Shown here one piece after another: positions 20,391-29,101 of a stretch of 64,000 nt of DNA (position 1 is its first letter; the number at the start of each line of letters is the position of its first letter). The DNA is taken from contig HE613569.1 of assembly GCA_000283635.1 (NCBI GenBank), forward strand, positions 87,501 through 151,500. Reading direction: 5' to 3'. The notes below the pieces were generated by a model, which searched no databases, was not told the DNA's origin, and saw nothing but the letters and a program-made list of their open reading frames with translations. Origin of the DNA: Streptococcus macedonicus ACA-DC 198 (GTDB taxonomy: Bacteria > Bacillota > Bacilli > Lactobacillales > Streptococcaceae). The position numbers and the translations under genes were made by a program.

Positions 20391-20600
20391 ATGAACACAC
20401 TTTATGAGACTATGAAAAACAGCAACCATGTGACGTTGAAAAACATTGGTCTTGCTACGCTAAATTTAGGGCAACTATTGTTACTTACAGCATTGGTGGC
20501 TAATCTGAGTGACCTTTTATTGGGTTTTTTACTAGCAATGAGTATCATGTTAAACGTATTATCTATTACTTTTTTTCAAGATAAAATTTTGGGGAAATAA
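20391..20600 (+). CDS. Small membrane protein
   Basis: This 69-residue protein has two closely spaced hydrophobic segments (IGLATLNLGQLLLLTALVA and DLLLGFLLAMSIMLNVLSI). I do not recognise a family. It lies 9 nt after the XRE gene and 12 nt before the next membrane gene, so all are probably co-transcribed. Confidence 0.65.
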   Translation: MNTLYETMKNSNHVTLKNIGLATLNLGQLLLLTALVANLSDLLLGFLLAMSIMLNVLSITFFQDKILGK

Positions 20601-20612
20601 AGGGAGAAAATT

Positions 20613-21065
20613 TTGGTTTTAAAAGCTTTAATAAGTCTAACTCGGAAAAAGACATTGGAAGAATATCGTCATTATATGATGACAGTATCATTAAGTTTTC
20701 TATTTATTGCTGCTTTATGTTTATTGATTTCATTTTTTATCAAGATCAATGATTTTGCGGCTGGTTTATTACTAGGCGGAGGAGTAGCAGGATTAGTAGT
20801 TGCTATCTATTATTTAACTTTGACAAGGCAGCCGAATCGGTTAAGAGCAGCTTACATAGCAGCTTATGATGAGCGCAATCAATTTATTTTGAGGGTGACA
20901 GCTATATCAATTTTGATTTTCTTATTTTTAGAGAATTTTATGTTGATTATCTTATATGCTTTTATGGGCGTGGTGTTAACGTATCCGATAGTTTTGCTGA
21001 TTTGGTTGTATAGTTTATTTTTGGGATTTGTTTTCTTTAAACTAATATTTACAAGAATTTTATAA
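20613..21065 (+). CDS. Uncharacterised four-helix membrane protein
   Basis: This 150-residue protein starts at TTG 20613 after GGGAGAAAA. It has about four membrane segments (near residues 24-42, 49-66, 95-113 and 118-148) with a charged loop between the second and third (TRQPNRLRAAYIAAYDERNQ). The family resembles small integral membrane proteins that accompany YozG-type repressors. No function is assigned. Confidence 0.65.
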   Translation: MVLKALISLTRKKTLEEYRHYMMTVSLSFLFIAALCLLISFFIKINDFAAGLLLGGGVAGLVVAIYYLTLTRQPNRLRAAYIAAYDERNQFILRVTAISILIFLFLENFMLIILYAFMGVVLTYPIVLLIWLYSLFLGFVFFKLIFTRIL

Positions 21066-21076
21066 GGGGTGATATC

Positions 21077-21712
21077 ATGAAAAAATTTTTAATAGCTTTA
21101 AAATATTTCTTTTTGGCCTTAGGATTGATTTTACTGGAACAGTTGCCAACTGCTTTTATTACGGCAAATCAACCATTTTGGCAATCTGTATTAATTGCTT
21201 TAGCTCTTTTGGTAGTTGCTGTTTTCACAGTCTATGTTGCTAAGCGGTTTGGGCTGTTGAATCATTTAGAGGAATTAAAGACCTGGCAAGCTTGGAAGAC
21301 GGTTTTGATAGGCTTTGTTGTACTAACTGTTGTTAAGTATATTGGTGGTATTATTTTATTTTTAGAAAATGGTCTTGGGGCAAATACAGAAAACCAAGCA
21401 GCACTTGAGCAGCTTGGAATGTCACCTCTTTTGTTAATTGTATTGACTGTTATTGCTGCACCGATTGTAGAAGAAACAGTTATGCGTGGACTTATCTTAG
21501 GACGTACCTTTAATAATTCTTATTTTGGTGTTATCATTAGCTCTCTTCTTTTTGGTTTATTGCATATGCCAACTAATATTGGAAGTTGGGTTATTTATGG
21601 TGGTATGGGATTGGTACTTGCTGTTGTTTATTATAAGACACAGAAACTGGAGTATACAATAGCTATCCATTTTATCAATAATGCATTGGGAGTGCTTCTT
21701 ATGCTCCTGTAA
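21077..21712 (+). CDS. CPBP family intramembrane metalloprotease
   Basis: This 211-residue polytopic protein carries the CPBP (Abi) signature: EETVMRG near residue 132, LLFGLLHMPTN near 160 and HFINNALG near 195, giving the Glu-Glu-Arg, His and His/Asn sets of the active site. Relatives include Rce1-like prenyl proteases and bacteriocin self-immunity proteins. It ends the XRE operon; a role in peptide processing or self-protection is inferred only. Confidence 0.85.
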   Translation: MKKFLIALKYFFLALGLILLEQLPTAFITANQPFWQSVLIALALLVVAVFTVYVAKRFGLLNHLEELKTWQAWKTVLIGFVVLTVVKYIGGIILFLENGLGANTENQAALEQLGMSPLLLIVLTVIAAPIVEETVMRGLILGRTFNNSYFGVIISSLLFGLLHMPTNIGSWVIYGGMGLVLAVVYYKTQKLEYTIAIHFINNALGVLLMLL

Positions 21713-21742
21713 GGTAAAGTTTCATAATTGATTATATTAATT

Positions 21743-21786
21743 TAACCCAAGCTATCTAAGAAAAGGAGGTTTGGGTTATTTTTATT
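21743..21786 (+). terminator. Terminator after the CPBP gene
   Basis: AACCCAA (21744-21750) pairs with TTGGGTT (21771-21777), with a 20-nt loop, then ATTTTTATTTG. Confidence 0.75.
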
Positions 21787-21890
21787 TGTTTTTATTAGAA
21801 AATTCGCTATTTTTAAGGGAATTATTTTGTCGAGAGATGAGGATATGCTAAAATATGAAATATATACTCTTTTGCTGATAGGAGATTAAG

Positions 21891-22790
21891 TTGGAAAAGT
21901 TTGGGATTAAAGTACGTGCATTAAGAGAGGAAAAAGGAATTTCACGTGAGGAATTTTGTGGCGATGAAACAGAATTGTCTGTACGGCAATTAGCTAGAAT
22001 TGAAAAGGGACAATCCGTTCCAACTCTTAATAAAGTGGGATATATTGCAAAGGTTTTGGACGTAACGATTGGTGAATTAGTTGATGGTAAAAATCTAGAG
22101 CTTCCTACTAGATACAAGGAGTTAAAGTATTTATTATTGCGAACACCGACTTATGGAGATGAGAAACGTCTTCAGAGACAAACTTCCTATTTTGACGAGA
22201 TTGCAGAAAGATATTACGAAGTTATACCTGAAGAGGAACGTTTGGTTATTGATTGTTTACAATCAAAGATTGATGTTCATTTCAGTGATGATGTTAATTT
22301 TGGTGAGGGAATTTTAAATGACTATTTTGACCAGGTTAGACGAAAGAAAAAATTTCAAATCAATGATTTGATTTTAATAGATTTATATTTTGCTTGCCTT
22401 GCTTCTGCTAAATCGTTTGAGGGAATCTATAGCTTAGATTTATATGATGAATTAATGGAGTGTTTGCTGAATCAAGAAAATCTTTCGCCAGAAACTTCTT
22501 TGATTTTAAATAATGTTTTATTAAATAATGTAGATTTGGTTTTACGATTCCATAGAGAATCATTTATAAAACGAATAATTATAAAAAGCGACACTATCAT
22601 GGCAAGTGTTCATGATTTTCAAAGACGTCCAGTTTTAAGTTTAGTTGAGTGGAAATATTATTTACAATTTAAAAAAGATTTTTTAGCGGCACAAAAATCT
22701 TACTCCAATGCAATTTTATTTGCTAATTTAATTGGAGATACTTATTTGAAAAGTAAATTAGTAGAAGAATGGAATAATGATACAACATGA
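21891..22790 (+). CDS. comR: ComR, Rgg-family competence regulator
   Basis: This 299-residue protein has an N-terminal helix-turn-helix (residues 5-65: LSVRQLARIEKGQSVPTLNKVGYIAK) and a helical TPR-like peptide-binding domain. Sequence stretches such as VRQLxRIEKG and PEEERLVIDCL match ComR of other streptococci. It binds imported XIP and activates comS and comX (sigX). The comS gene and a perfect ComR box directly downstream confirm the assignment. Translation starts at TTG 21891 after AGGAG. It lies just upstream of purD. Confidence 0.95.
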   Translation: MEKFGIKVRALREEKGISREEFCGDETELSVRQLARIEKGQSVPTLNKVGYIAKVLDVTIGELVDGKNLELPTRYKELKYLLLRTPTYGDEKRLQRQTSYFDEIAERYYEVIPEEERLVIDCLQSKIDVHFSDDVNFGEGILNDYFDQVRRKKKFQINDLILIDLYFACLASAKSFEGIYSLDLYDELMECLLNQENLSPETSLILNNVLLNNVDLVLRFHRESFIKRIIIKSDTIMASVHDFQRRPVLSLVEWKYYLQFKKDFLAAQKSYSNAILFANLIGDTYLKSKLVEEWNNDTT

Positions 22791-22805
22791 CATTTTTGTC
22801 ATGTT
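22784..22805 (+). promoter_or_regulatory. ComR box (ECom-box) of comS
   Basis: AACATGACA (22784-22792) and TGTCATGTT (22797-22805) form a perfect inverted repeat with a TTTT spacer, matching the ComR operator core GACA-N4-TGTC. It overlaps the comR stop codon (22788-22790) and is followed by a T-rich stretch, so it may also act as the comR terminator. A possible -10, CATAAAAT, lies at 22828-22835. Confidence 0.92.
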
Positions 22806-22866
22806 GTTTTCTTATAGATTTTATTAACATAAAATCATAAATTATAAGAAAGGTTGGAATTGATAG

Positions 22867-22914
22867 ATGCTAAAATTTTTTTCAATTGTTATAACTGGTT
22901 GGTGGGGATTATAA
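22867..22914 (+). CDS. comS: ComS, XIP competence pheromone precursor
   Basis: This 15-codon gene encodes MLKFFSIVITGWWGL. It has the basic residue, hydrophobic body and C-terminal double tryptophan of ComS precursors in the mutans, pyogenic and bovis groups. The mature XIP is probably the last seven residues, ITGWWGL. After export and cleavage it re-enters through the Opp (Ami) permease and binds ComR. It follows the ComR box by 61 nt, the standard position. Too short for most gene callers. Confidence 0.93.
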   Translation: MLKFFSIVITGWWGL

Positions 22915-23147
22915 TCTCCTACAAAAACAGTTCTCTAGAGGCTTTGTTCTTGAAATAATGGATTGTGGATAGAATTTTAAACGGTACTATGGGAACGAGG
23001 AACTGGCAGAATGCCTTCTGCGTTCTTAGTTAAAAAATAGATTAGATAAGATAAAGTCAGAAAGGGAAGTGTTTTGAAACGGCAAGATGCTTCTTTTTTT
23101 GTTGTAGTTCTATTATTTTTTACAAACTTGTTATATGAATTGCGATA
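22915..23147 (+). other. comS 3' region with hairpins
   Basis: No gene is seen here. GCAGAA-TGCC-TTCTGC, flanked by GAAC/GTTC, forms a hairpin at about 23002-23034. GAAGTGTTTTG pairs with CAAGATGCTTC (23066-23093, several G-U pairs) followed by seven T: a likely terminator of the comS transcript. Confidence 0.6.
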
Positions 23148-23171
23148 ATTTCCGAACAAATATGTTATAAT
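23148..23171 (+). promoter_or_regulatory. PurBox and promoter of the pur operon
   Basis: ATTTCCGAACAAAT (23148-23161) matches the PurR PurBox consensus AWWWCCGAACWWT closely. It is followed by an extended -10, TGTTATAAT (23163-23171). The box sits at the -35 position. A second, weak half-site may lie near 23181-23193. Confidence 0.75.
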
Positions 23172-23263
23172 GTATTTATATAATTCGTAAAATATATTTT
23201 TGCGTACTTTGTTGAGTTTGGAGCTTAGGCTCCTGTAATGTTTGTATTGAGGTATTTTTACTT

Positions 23264-24526
23264 ATGAAACTTTTAGTTGTTGGCTCTGGTGGGCGCGAGC
23301 ATGCTATTGCTAAGAAGTTGTTGGAATCTCCTCGAGTGAATCAGGTTTTTGTAGCACCTGGTAATGATGGCATGACACTTGATGGACTTGATTTGGTAAA
23401 TATCGGTATTTCCGAACATTCTAAGCTGATTGATTTTGCGAAAGCTAATGATATTGCTTGGACATTTATCGGACCTGATGGTGCTTTGGCTGCAGGAATC
23501 GTTGATGATTTTAATGCTGCTGGTTTGAAAGCATTTGGACCAAGTAAAGCAGCTGCAGAGCTTGAATGGTCTAAAGATTTTGCTAAATCAATCATGGCTA
23601 AATACCATGTTCCAACAGCTGCTTACGGCACTTTCTCAGATTTTGAGCAAGCAAAGAGCTATATTGAAGAACACGGTGCACCAATTGTTGTTAAGGCTGA
23701 CGGTTTGGCGCTTGGTAAAGGTGTTGTTGTTGCCGAAACAATAGAACAAGCGATCGAAGCGGCGCATGAAATGTTGCTTGATAATAAATTTGGTGATTCT
23801 GGTGCGCGTGTGGTCATTGAAGAATTTCTTGATGGTGAAGAATTTTCACTATTTGCCTTTGTTAATGGTGATGAATTCTATATCATGCCAACTGCACAAG
23901 ACCACAAACGTGCTTTTGATGACGATAAAGGTCCTAATACTGGTGGTATGGGAGCTTATGCACCAGTTCCACATTTGCCACAAAGTGTTGTTGACACAGT
24001 TGTAGAAACAATTGTGAAGCCAGTTTTTAATGGTATGATTGCGGAAGGGCGTCCATATCTTGGTGTTCTTTATGCAGGACTTATTTTGACAGCTGATGGT
24101 CCAAAAGTTATCGAATTTAACTCACGTTTTGGTGACCCTGAAACCCAAGTTATCTTACCACGTTTGACATCTGATTTTGCTCAAAATATCACTGACATTT
24201 TAGATGGCAAAGCTCCAGAAATCACTTGGATAGACAAAGGGGTCACTCTTGGTGTTGTTGTGGCTTCAGAAGGTTATCCAGTTGCTTATGAAAAAGGTGT
24301 CCGCCTTCCTGAGAAAACGTCAGGTGATATTATCACTTATTATGCAGGTGCTAAATTTGCTGATGATAAAGCACTTCTTTCAAATGGTGGTCGGGTTTAC
24401 ATGTTGGTAACAACTAAGGAAGATGTTAAATCAGCACAAGATGTTATCTATGCTGAACTTGCAACTCAAGACACAACAGGTCTTTTCTATCGAAACGATA
24501 TCGGAAGCAAAGCTATTGGACGTTAA
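23264..24526 (+). CDS. purD: Phosphoribosylamine-glycine ligase (GARS)
   Basis: This 420-residue ATP-grasp enzyme makes glycinamide ribonucleotide from phosphoribosylamine, glycine and ATP, step 2 of purine synthesis. It starts with the N-domain MKLLVVGSGGREHAIAKKL; the ATP-grasp region has VVKADGLALGKGV near residue 145 and KVIEFNSRFGDPE near 285. It is the first gene of this pur cluster, behind a PurBox. Its end overlaps the next gene by 11 nt. Confidence 0.97.
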   Translation: MKLLVVGSGGREHAIAKKLLESPRVNQVFVAPGNDGMTLDGLDLVNIGISEHSKLIDFAKANDIAWTFIGPDGALAAGIVDDFNAAGLKAFGPSKAAAELEWSKDFAKSIMAKYHVPTAAYGTFSDFEQAKSYIEEHGAPIVVKADGLALGKGVVVAETIEQAIEAAHEMLLDNKFGDSGARVVIEEFLDGEEFSLFAFVNGDEFYIMPTAQDHKRAFDDDKGPNTGGMGAYAPVPHLPQSVVDTVVETIVKPVFNGMIAEGRPYLGVLYAGLILTADGPKVIEFNSRFGDPETQVILPRLTSDFAQNITDILDGKAPEITWIDKGVTLGVVVASEGYPVAYEKGVRLPEKTSGDIITYYAGAKFADDKALLSNGGRVYMLVTTKEDVKSAQDVIYAELATQDTTGLFYRNDIGSKAIGR

Positions 24527-24965
24527 GCCAAAATGTATTTTAGTCAGCGCTTGTCTTTTGGGCGAAAGCTGTAAGTATAACGGAGGTCATAATTACAATC
24601 AAGCCCTTGTAGATTATGTTGCTGACAAAGATGTGATAGCTGTTTGTCCAGAAGTGTTAGCAGGTTTGTCTACACCACGAGAACCAGTTGAAGTGCGTGA
24701 CGGTCGTGTTGTTGATGTTGCTGGTAATTGTTATGATGAGATGTTTGAAAAGAGTATTAAGTGTTGTCTAGATGAAATGGCTGGAAAGTCAATTGATTTA
24801 GCAATTTTACAATCACGTACTCCATCATGTGGTGTTAATCAAGTCTATGATGGAAACTTTTCTGGACAAAAAGTGGCAAGTAGTGGGCTCTTTGCTCAAA
24901 AATTAAAAAAACTTGGCTATCATGTTGTTGATGTTGAAGATATAAAACAATTGGAAGGAAAATAA
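24516..24965 (+). CDS. DUF523 family protein
   Basis: This 149-residue protein matches DUF523 (YbbK-like): it starts [23 protein letters not shown] and contains [14 protein letters not shown] and LQSRTPSCG, with conserved cysteines that could bind an iron-sulfur cluster or metal. It lies between purD and purE with overlaps at both ends. TTG 24516 (GGAAG nine nt upstream) is the best start. Its molecular role is not established; tight packing in the pur operon suggests co-expression. Confidence 0.8.
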   Translation: MDVKPKCILVSACLLGESCKYNGGHNYNQALVDYVADKDVIAVCPEVLAGLSTPREPVEVRDGRVVDVAGNCYDEMFEKSIKCCLDEMAGKSIDLAILQSRTPSCGVNQVYDGNFSGQKVASSGLFAQKLKKLGYHVVDVEDIKQLEGK

Positions 24966-25453
24966 TGAAACCATTAATTTCAGTTATCATGGGTAGTAAA
25001 TCTGATTGGGCTACCATGAAAAAAACAGCAGAGGTACTTGATCAATTTGGTGTGGCGTATGAAAAGAAAGTTGTTTCTGCACATCGTACACCAGATTTGA
25101 TGTTTAAACACGCCGAAGAAGCACGAGGGCGTGGTATTAAGGTGATTATTGCTGGTGCTGGTGGTGCTGCTCATTTGCCTGGTATGGTCGCAGCTAAAAC
25201 GATACTTCCAGTTATTGGTGTTCCTGTGAAATCACGCGCGCTTAGCGGACTGGATTCGCTTTATTCAATCGTTCAAATGCCTGGCGGAGTACCTGTGGCA
25301 ACTATGGCTATCGGAGAGTCAGGAGCAACTAATGCTGCTCTAACAGCTCTTCGTATTTTGGCAATTGAAGATACTGAATTGGCAGAAAAACTAGAAAACT
25401 TTGCACTTGAACAAGGTAAAGTTGCGGAGGCTTCAACAGATGAACTCGACTAA
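24965..25453 (+). CDS. purE: N5-CAIR mutase, purine synthesis
   Basis: This 162-residue class I PurE rearranges N5-carboxyaminoimidazole ribonucleotide to CAIR. The signatures [14 protein letters not shown] (residues 4-17), SAHRTPD near 39 and [11 protein letters not shown] near 65 are present. The ATG overlaps the previous stop codon (TAATG), and purK overlaps its 3' end by 14 nt, so PurE and PurK are probably made in coupled fashion. Confidence 0.97.
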   Translation: MKPLISVIMGSKSDWATMKKTAEVLDQFGVAYEKKVVSAHRTPDLMFKHAEEARGRGIKVIIAGAGGAAHLPGMVAAKTILPVIGVPVKSRALSGLDSLYSIVQMPGGVPVATMAIGESGATNAALTALRILAIEDTELAEKLENFALEQGKVAEASTDELD

Positions 25454-26531
25454 AACAATCGGTATTATCGGTGGTGGACAACTTGGACAAATGATGGCTA
25501 TTTCAGCTATCTATATGGGGCATAAAGTGGTTACTTTGGACCCTGCAGCAGATTGCCCAGCTTCACATGTGAGTGATATGATTGTGGCACCTTATGATGA
25601 TGTTGAAGCTATGCGTGAACTAGCAGAACGCTGCGATGTGCTCACTTATGAGTTTGAAAATGTTGATGCGGATGCTTTGGATGCGGTTGTCAAGGAAGGG
25701 CAATTACCGCAAGGAACTGATTTGCTTTGTATTTCGCAAAACCGTATCTTTGAAAAAGACTTTCTAGCTAAAACAGCAGGTGTGAAAGTAGCACCGTACA
25801 AGGTCGTCACATCAAGTCTTGACCTTGAGGATATTGATTTATCTAAGAAATATGTTTTAAAAACAGCAACTGGCGGTTATGATGGTCATGGTCAAATCGT
25901 GATTAAATCAGTTGAAAACTTAGCTAACGCTAACAAATTAGCCAATTCTTGCGAATGTGTTTTGGAAGAATTTGTGAATTTTGACCTTGAAATTTCAGTG
26001 ATTGTTTCAGGAAATGGCAAGGATATGACCGTTTTTCCAGTACAAGAAAATATTCATCGCAATAATATCTTATCTAAAACAATTGTACCAGCTCGCATTT
26101 CTGATGAACTTGCTCAAAAAGCACAAGCTATGGCTGTTCAAATCGCTGAAAAACTGGAATTGTCTGGTACACTTTGTGTCGAAATGTTTGCGACGCCTGA
26201 TGATATTATCGTCAATGAAATTGCACCACGTCCTCACAATTCAGGACATTATTCAATTGAGGCCTGTGATTTTTCACAATTTGACACACATATTTTGGGA
26301 ATTCTCGGCTTGCCACTTCCAAAAATTCATCTCCATCAACCAGCTGTTATGCTGAATGTTCTTGGACAACATATGGAAAAAGCACAAGCTTATGTGCAAG
26401 AAAATCCTAGCGCTCACCTCCACCTTTATGGTAAACTAGAGGCAAAACATAACCGCAAAATGGGACACATTACTTTGTTTAGTGATGAACCAGATACCAT
26501 TGCGGAAATGGGTGAAGGAATGGATTTTTAA
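25440..26531 (+). CDS. purK: N5-CAIR synthetase, purine synthesis
   Basis: This 363-residue ATP-grasp enzyme carboxylates AIR with bicarbonate and ATP to N5-CAIR, the substrate of PurE. It starts [19 protein letters not shown]; the ATP-grasp stretch [12 protein letters not shown] is near residue 143 and [17 protein letters not shown] near 260. ATG 25440 follows GGAGG and lies within purE; the open frame before it is purE shadow. Confidence 0.96.
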   Translation: MNSTKTIGIIGGGQLGQMMAISAIYMGHKVVTLDPAADCPASHVSDMIVAPYDDVEAMRELAERCDVLTYEFENVDADALDAVVKEGQLPQGTDLLCISQNRIFEKDFLAKTAGVKVAPYKVVTSSLDLEDIDLSKKYVLKTATGGYDGHGQIVIKSVENLANANKLANSCECVLEEFVNFDLEISVIVSGNGKDMTVFPVQENIHRNNILSKTIVPARISDELAQKAQAMAVQIAEKLELSGTLCVEMFATPDDIIVNEIAPRPHNSGHYSIEACDFSQFDTHILGILGLPLPKIHLHQPAVMLNVLGQHMEKAQAYVQENPSAHLHLYGKLEAKHNRKMGHITLFSDEPDTIAEMGEGMDF

Positions 26532-26550
26532 AGTGTTAATCGGGGAAAAT

Positions 26551-26829
26551 ATGCTGAAAATCATTGTTCATGCTTATATTGATAATGCTGAGAAAGCTAT
26601 CGTTGAAGTCGTTTTTGCTTCTTCAGATAAGTCTCGTATTTCTGAAAAAATGGCAGAGCTGACAAATAATTACCCCAATGATTACCTTGCTGTTTATGAT
26701 TTACCACTTGATACAGATTTAACAACTTTACCTCACTATCCATCTGTTGAATTGGTAAGGAAGATTTTAATTAATTGTGTTAGTTATTTTATTGATATAA
26801 CTAAAAAAGGAAAGGAGCTAGGGAGTTAA
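26551..26829 (+). CDS. Small protein between purK and purB
   Basis: This 92-residue protein starts at ATG 26551 after CGGGGAAAAT, 19 nt beyond purK. It is acidic and soluble at the N-terminus, with a short hydrophobic stretch near the C-terminus (KILINCVSYFIDIT). I recognise no family. The operon position suggests co-expression with purine genes, not necessarily a purine role. Confidence 0.6.
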   Translation: MLKIIVHAYIDNAEKAIVEVVFASSDKSRISEKMAELTNNYPNDYLAVYDLPLDTDLTTLPHYPSVELVRKILINCVSYFIDITKKGKELGS

Positions 26830-26862
26830 CTGTATTCGCTTAACGCCCTTTATATCTTAAAC

Positions 26863-28161
26863 ATGATCGATCGTTATTCACGCCCTGAGATGGCGGCAAT
26901 TTGGAGTGAAGAAAACAAATACAAAGCTTGGCTTGAAGTTGAAATTTTGGCTGACGAAGCCTGGGCTGAATTGGGAGAAATTCCTAAAGAGGACGTCGCT
27001 AAAATCCGTGCCAATGCAAGCTTTGACGTTGACCGTATTTTGGAAATTGAACAACAAACACGTCACGACGTTGTGGCGTTCACTCGTGCAGTTTCTGAAA
27101 GTCTTGGGCAAGAACGTAAATGGGTGCACTATGGCTTGACATCAACTGACGTTGTTGATACAGCTTATGGTTACCTTTACAAACAAGCTAATGAAATCAT
27201 CCGCAAAGATTTGCATAATTTCCTTGAAATCATTGCTAACAAAGCTAAAGAACATAAATTTACAATCATGATGGGACGTACTCACGGTGTGCATGCTGAG
27301 CCAACTACCTTTGGTTTGAAGTTGGCAACTTGGTACAGTGAAATGAAACGTAACATCGAACGTTTTGAACACGCTGCTGCTGGTGTTGAAGCTGGTAAAA
27401 TCTCAGGTGCTGTTGGTAACTTCGCCAACATTCCACCATTTGTTGAAGCTTATGTGTGTGAAAAACTTGGTATTCGTGCACAAGAAATTTCAACACAAGT
27501 TCTTCCACGTGACCTTCATGCAGAATACTTTGCAGTTCTTGCTAGCATTGCAACATCAATTGAACGTATGGCAACTGAAATCCGTGGTCTGCAAAAATCT
27601 GAACAACGTGAAGTTGAAGAATTCTTCGCTAAGGGGCAAAAAGGTAGCTCAGCTATGCCTCACAAACGCAACCCAATCGGTTCAGAAAATATGACAGGTC
27701 TTGCACGTGTTATTCGTGGTCATATGATAACAGCTTACGAAAACGTGTCACTTTGGCATGAACGTGATATTTCTCACTCATCTGCTGAACGTATTATCTC
27801 ACCAGATACTACAATCCTTATTGATTACATGCTTAACCGTTTTGGAAATATCGTGAAAAATTTGACTGTTTTCCCAGAAAACATGATTCGCAACATGGGG
27901 TCTACTTTTGGTCTTATTTTCAGCCAACGTGTAATGCTTAAATTGATTGAAAAAGGAATGACACGTGAACAAGCTTATGACCTTGTTCAACCTAAGACAG
28001 CTTATTCTTGGGATAACCAAGTTGACTTCAAACCACTTCTTGAAGCTGATGAAGAAGTCACTTCACGTTTAACACAAGAAGAAATCGATGAATTGTTCAA
28101 TCCATCATACTACACTAAACGTGTTGATGAAATCTTTAACCGTATCGGTTTAGGTGATTGA
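26863..28161 (+). CDS. purB: Adenylosuccinate lyase
   Basis: This 432-residue fumarase/aspartase-superfamily enzyme cleaves SAICAR and adenylosuccinate, releasing fumarate. Visible signatures are [14 protein letters not shown] near residue 88, [14 protein letters not shown] (catalytic His) near 139 and the flexible loop [16 protein letters not shown] near 264. It ends the pur cluster and is followed by a terminator. Confidence 0.97.
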   Translation: MIDRYSRPEMAAIWSEENKYKAWLEVEILADEAWAELGEIPKEDVAKIRANASFDVDRILEIEQQTRHDVVAFTRAVSESLGQERKWVHYGLTSTDVVDTAYGYLYKQANEIIRKDLHNFLEIIANKAKEHKFTIMMGRTHGVHAEPTTFGLKLATWYSEMKRNIERFEHAAAGVEAGKISGAVGNFANIPPFVEAYVCEKLGIRAQEISTQVLPRDLHAEYFAVLASIATSIERMATEIRGLQKSEQREVEEFFAKGQKGSSAMPHKRNPIGSENMTGLARVIRGHMITAYENVSLWHERDISHSSAERIISPDTTILIDYMLNRFGNIVKNLTVFPENMIRNMGSTFGLIFSQRVMLKLIEKGMTREQAYDLVQPKTAYSWDNQVDFKPLLEADEEVTSRLTQEEIDELFNPSYYTKRVDEIFNRIGLGD

Positions 28162-28206
28162 TGTAAAAAAATCTTATGTTTTTATTGCCCCTGTGGCTCA
28201 TAATAA

Positions 28207-28241
28207 AAAAGACAAACCTCATTTTTGGGGTTTGTCTTTTG
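28207..28241 (+). terminator. pur operon terminator
   Basis: AAGACAAACC pairs with GGTTTGTCTT and is followed by TT; a strong hairpin between convergent purB and proC. Confidence 0.9.
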
Positions 28242-28270
28242 TTTGAAACGCTGTAAAGGCGTTTTTTATT

Positions 28271-29041
28271 TTACAAAGCTTTTGCTTTATCGATTGTAGC
28301 ATCGATACTTGAAATGACACTAGCTGTCAATCCTGTTTTTTCAAGGTCGAGAAGTCCTGCGATGGTTGTTCCACCAGGGCTTGAGATTTTATCAATCAAG
28401 TCATGTGGGCTGTCAGAACCGTGAAGAAGATTTTCGGCACTAGCAAGGACAGTTTGTGTCACGATATCAAGTGATTTTTCTTTTGGAATACCATATTTGA
28501 CACCAGCTTTGGCAAGGGCTTCGATAAATAGGTAAATGTAAGCCGGGCTAGAGCCTGCAAGAGCTGTAAAAGTATCAAAGTCTTTTTCAGGAATATCAAA
28601 GGTTGAACCAAAGCTGTCAGTGATTTCTTTGGCGGTTACTAGGAGTTCTGCAGAAACGTTGTCATTGGTACAAATCGCTGTTGTGCTTTTTAGAATTTGA
28701 GCATTGAGGTTTGGCATGATACGAATTAATGGAAGATTTGGGTCTGTTAATTTGCCAAGGCGTTCCAATGTTACCCCTGCTGCCATTGAAAGAATGGGTT
28801 GGTGGAAGTGAAGTCCAGCAAGGACTGATTCAAACATTTGTGGTTTGATACCAAGGATAACCAAATCAGATTGGTCAATGAGTTCTTGGTGTGAAAGGGC
28901 TGCTTCAACTTCAAGCTGCTCTGCGATTTCGCGTGAGCGAGGAAGTGAAGAACCTGAAATGATGATATCGTGTGATGTTGTGTTAAGTCCGTTGATAATG
29001 GCAGTTGCCATTTTTCCGACTCCGATAAATCCAATTTTCAT
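28271..29041 (-). CDS. proC: Pyrroline-5-carboxylate reductase
   Basis: This 256-residue NAD(P)H enzyme makes the last step of proline synthesis. The Rossmann start MKIGFIGVGKMATAI and the C-terminal P5CR signature (LIDKISSPGGTTIAGLLDLEKTGL) are visible. At 256 residues it is close to family length. It is transcribed on the minus strand, 60 nt downstream of pepA, and probably forms an operon with it. Confidence 0.95.
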   Translation of the reverse strand: MKIGFIGVGKMATAIINGLNTTSHDIIISGSSLPRSREIAEQLEVEAALSHQELIDQSDLVILGIKPQMFESVLAGLHFHQPILSMAAGVTLERLGKLTDPNLPLIRIMPNLNAQILKSTTAICTNDNVSAELLVTAKEITDSFGSTFDIPEKDFDTFTALAGSSPAYIYLFIEALAKAGVKYGIPKEKSLDIVTQTVLASAENLLHGSDSPHDLIDKISSPGGTTIAGLLDLEKTGLTASVISSIDATIDKAKAL

Positions 29042-29101
29042 AGTAAGACAAGGGGGAAGTGCAACAGAGCTGCTTAATGACCTGAGTCCCCTAGATCCTT
29101 T

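Noticed and set aside
22977..23159. Minus-strand 60-codon frame between comS and purD
   Set aside because: It has no ribosome-binding site, crosses the purD PurBox and terminator-like hairpin, and its composition follows AT-rich intergenic DNA.
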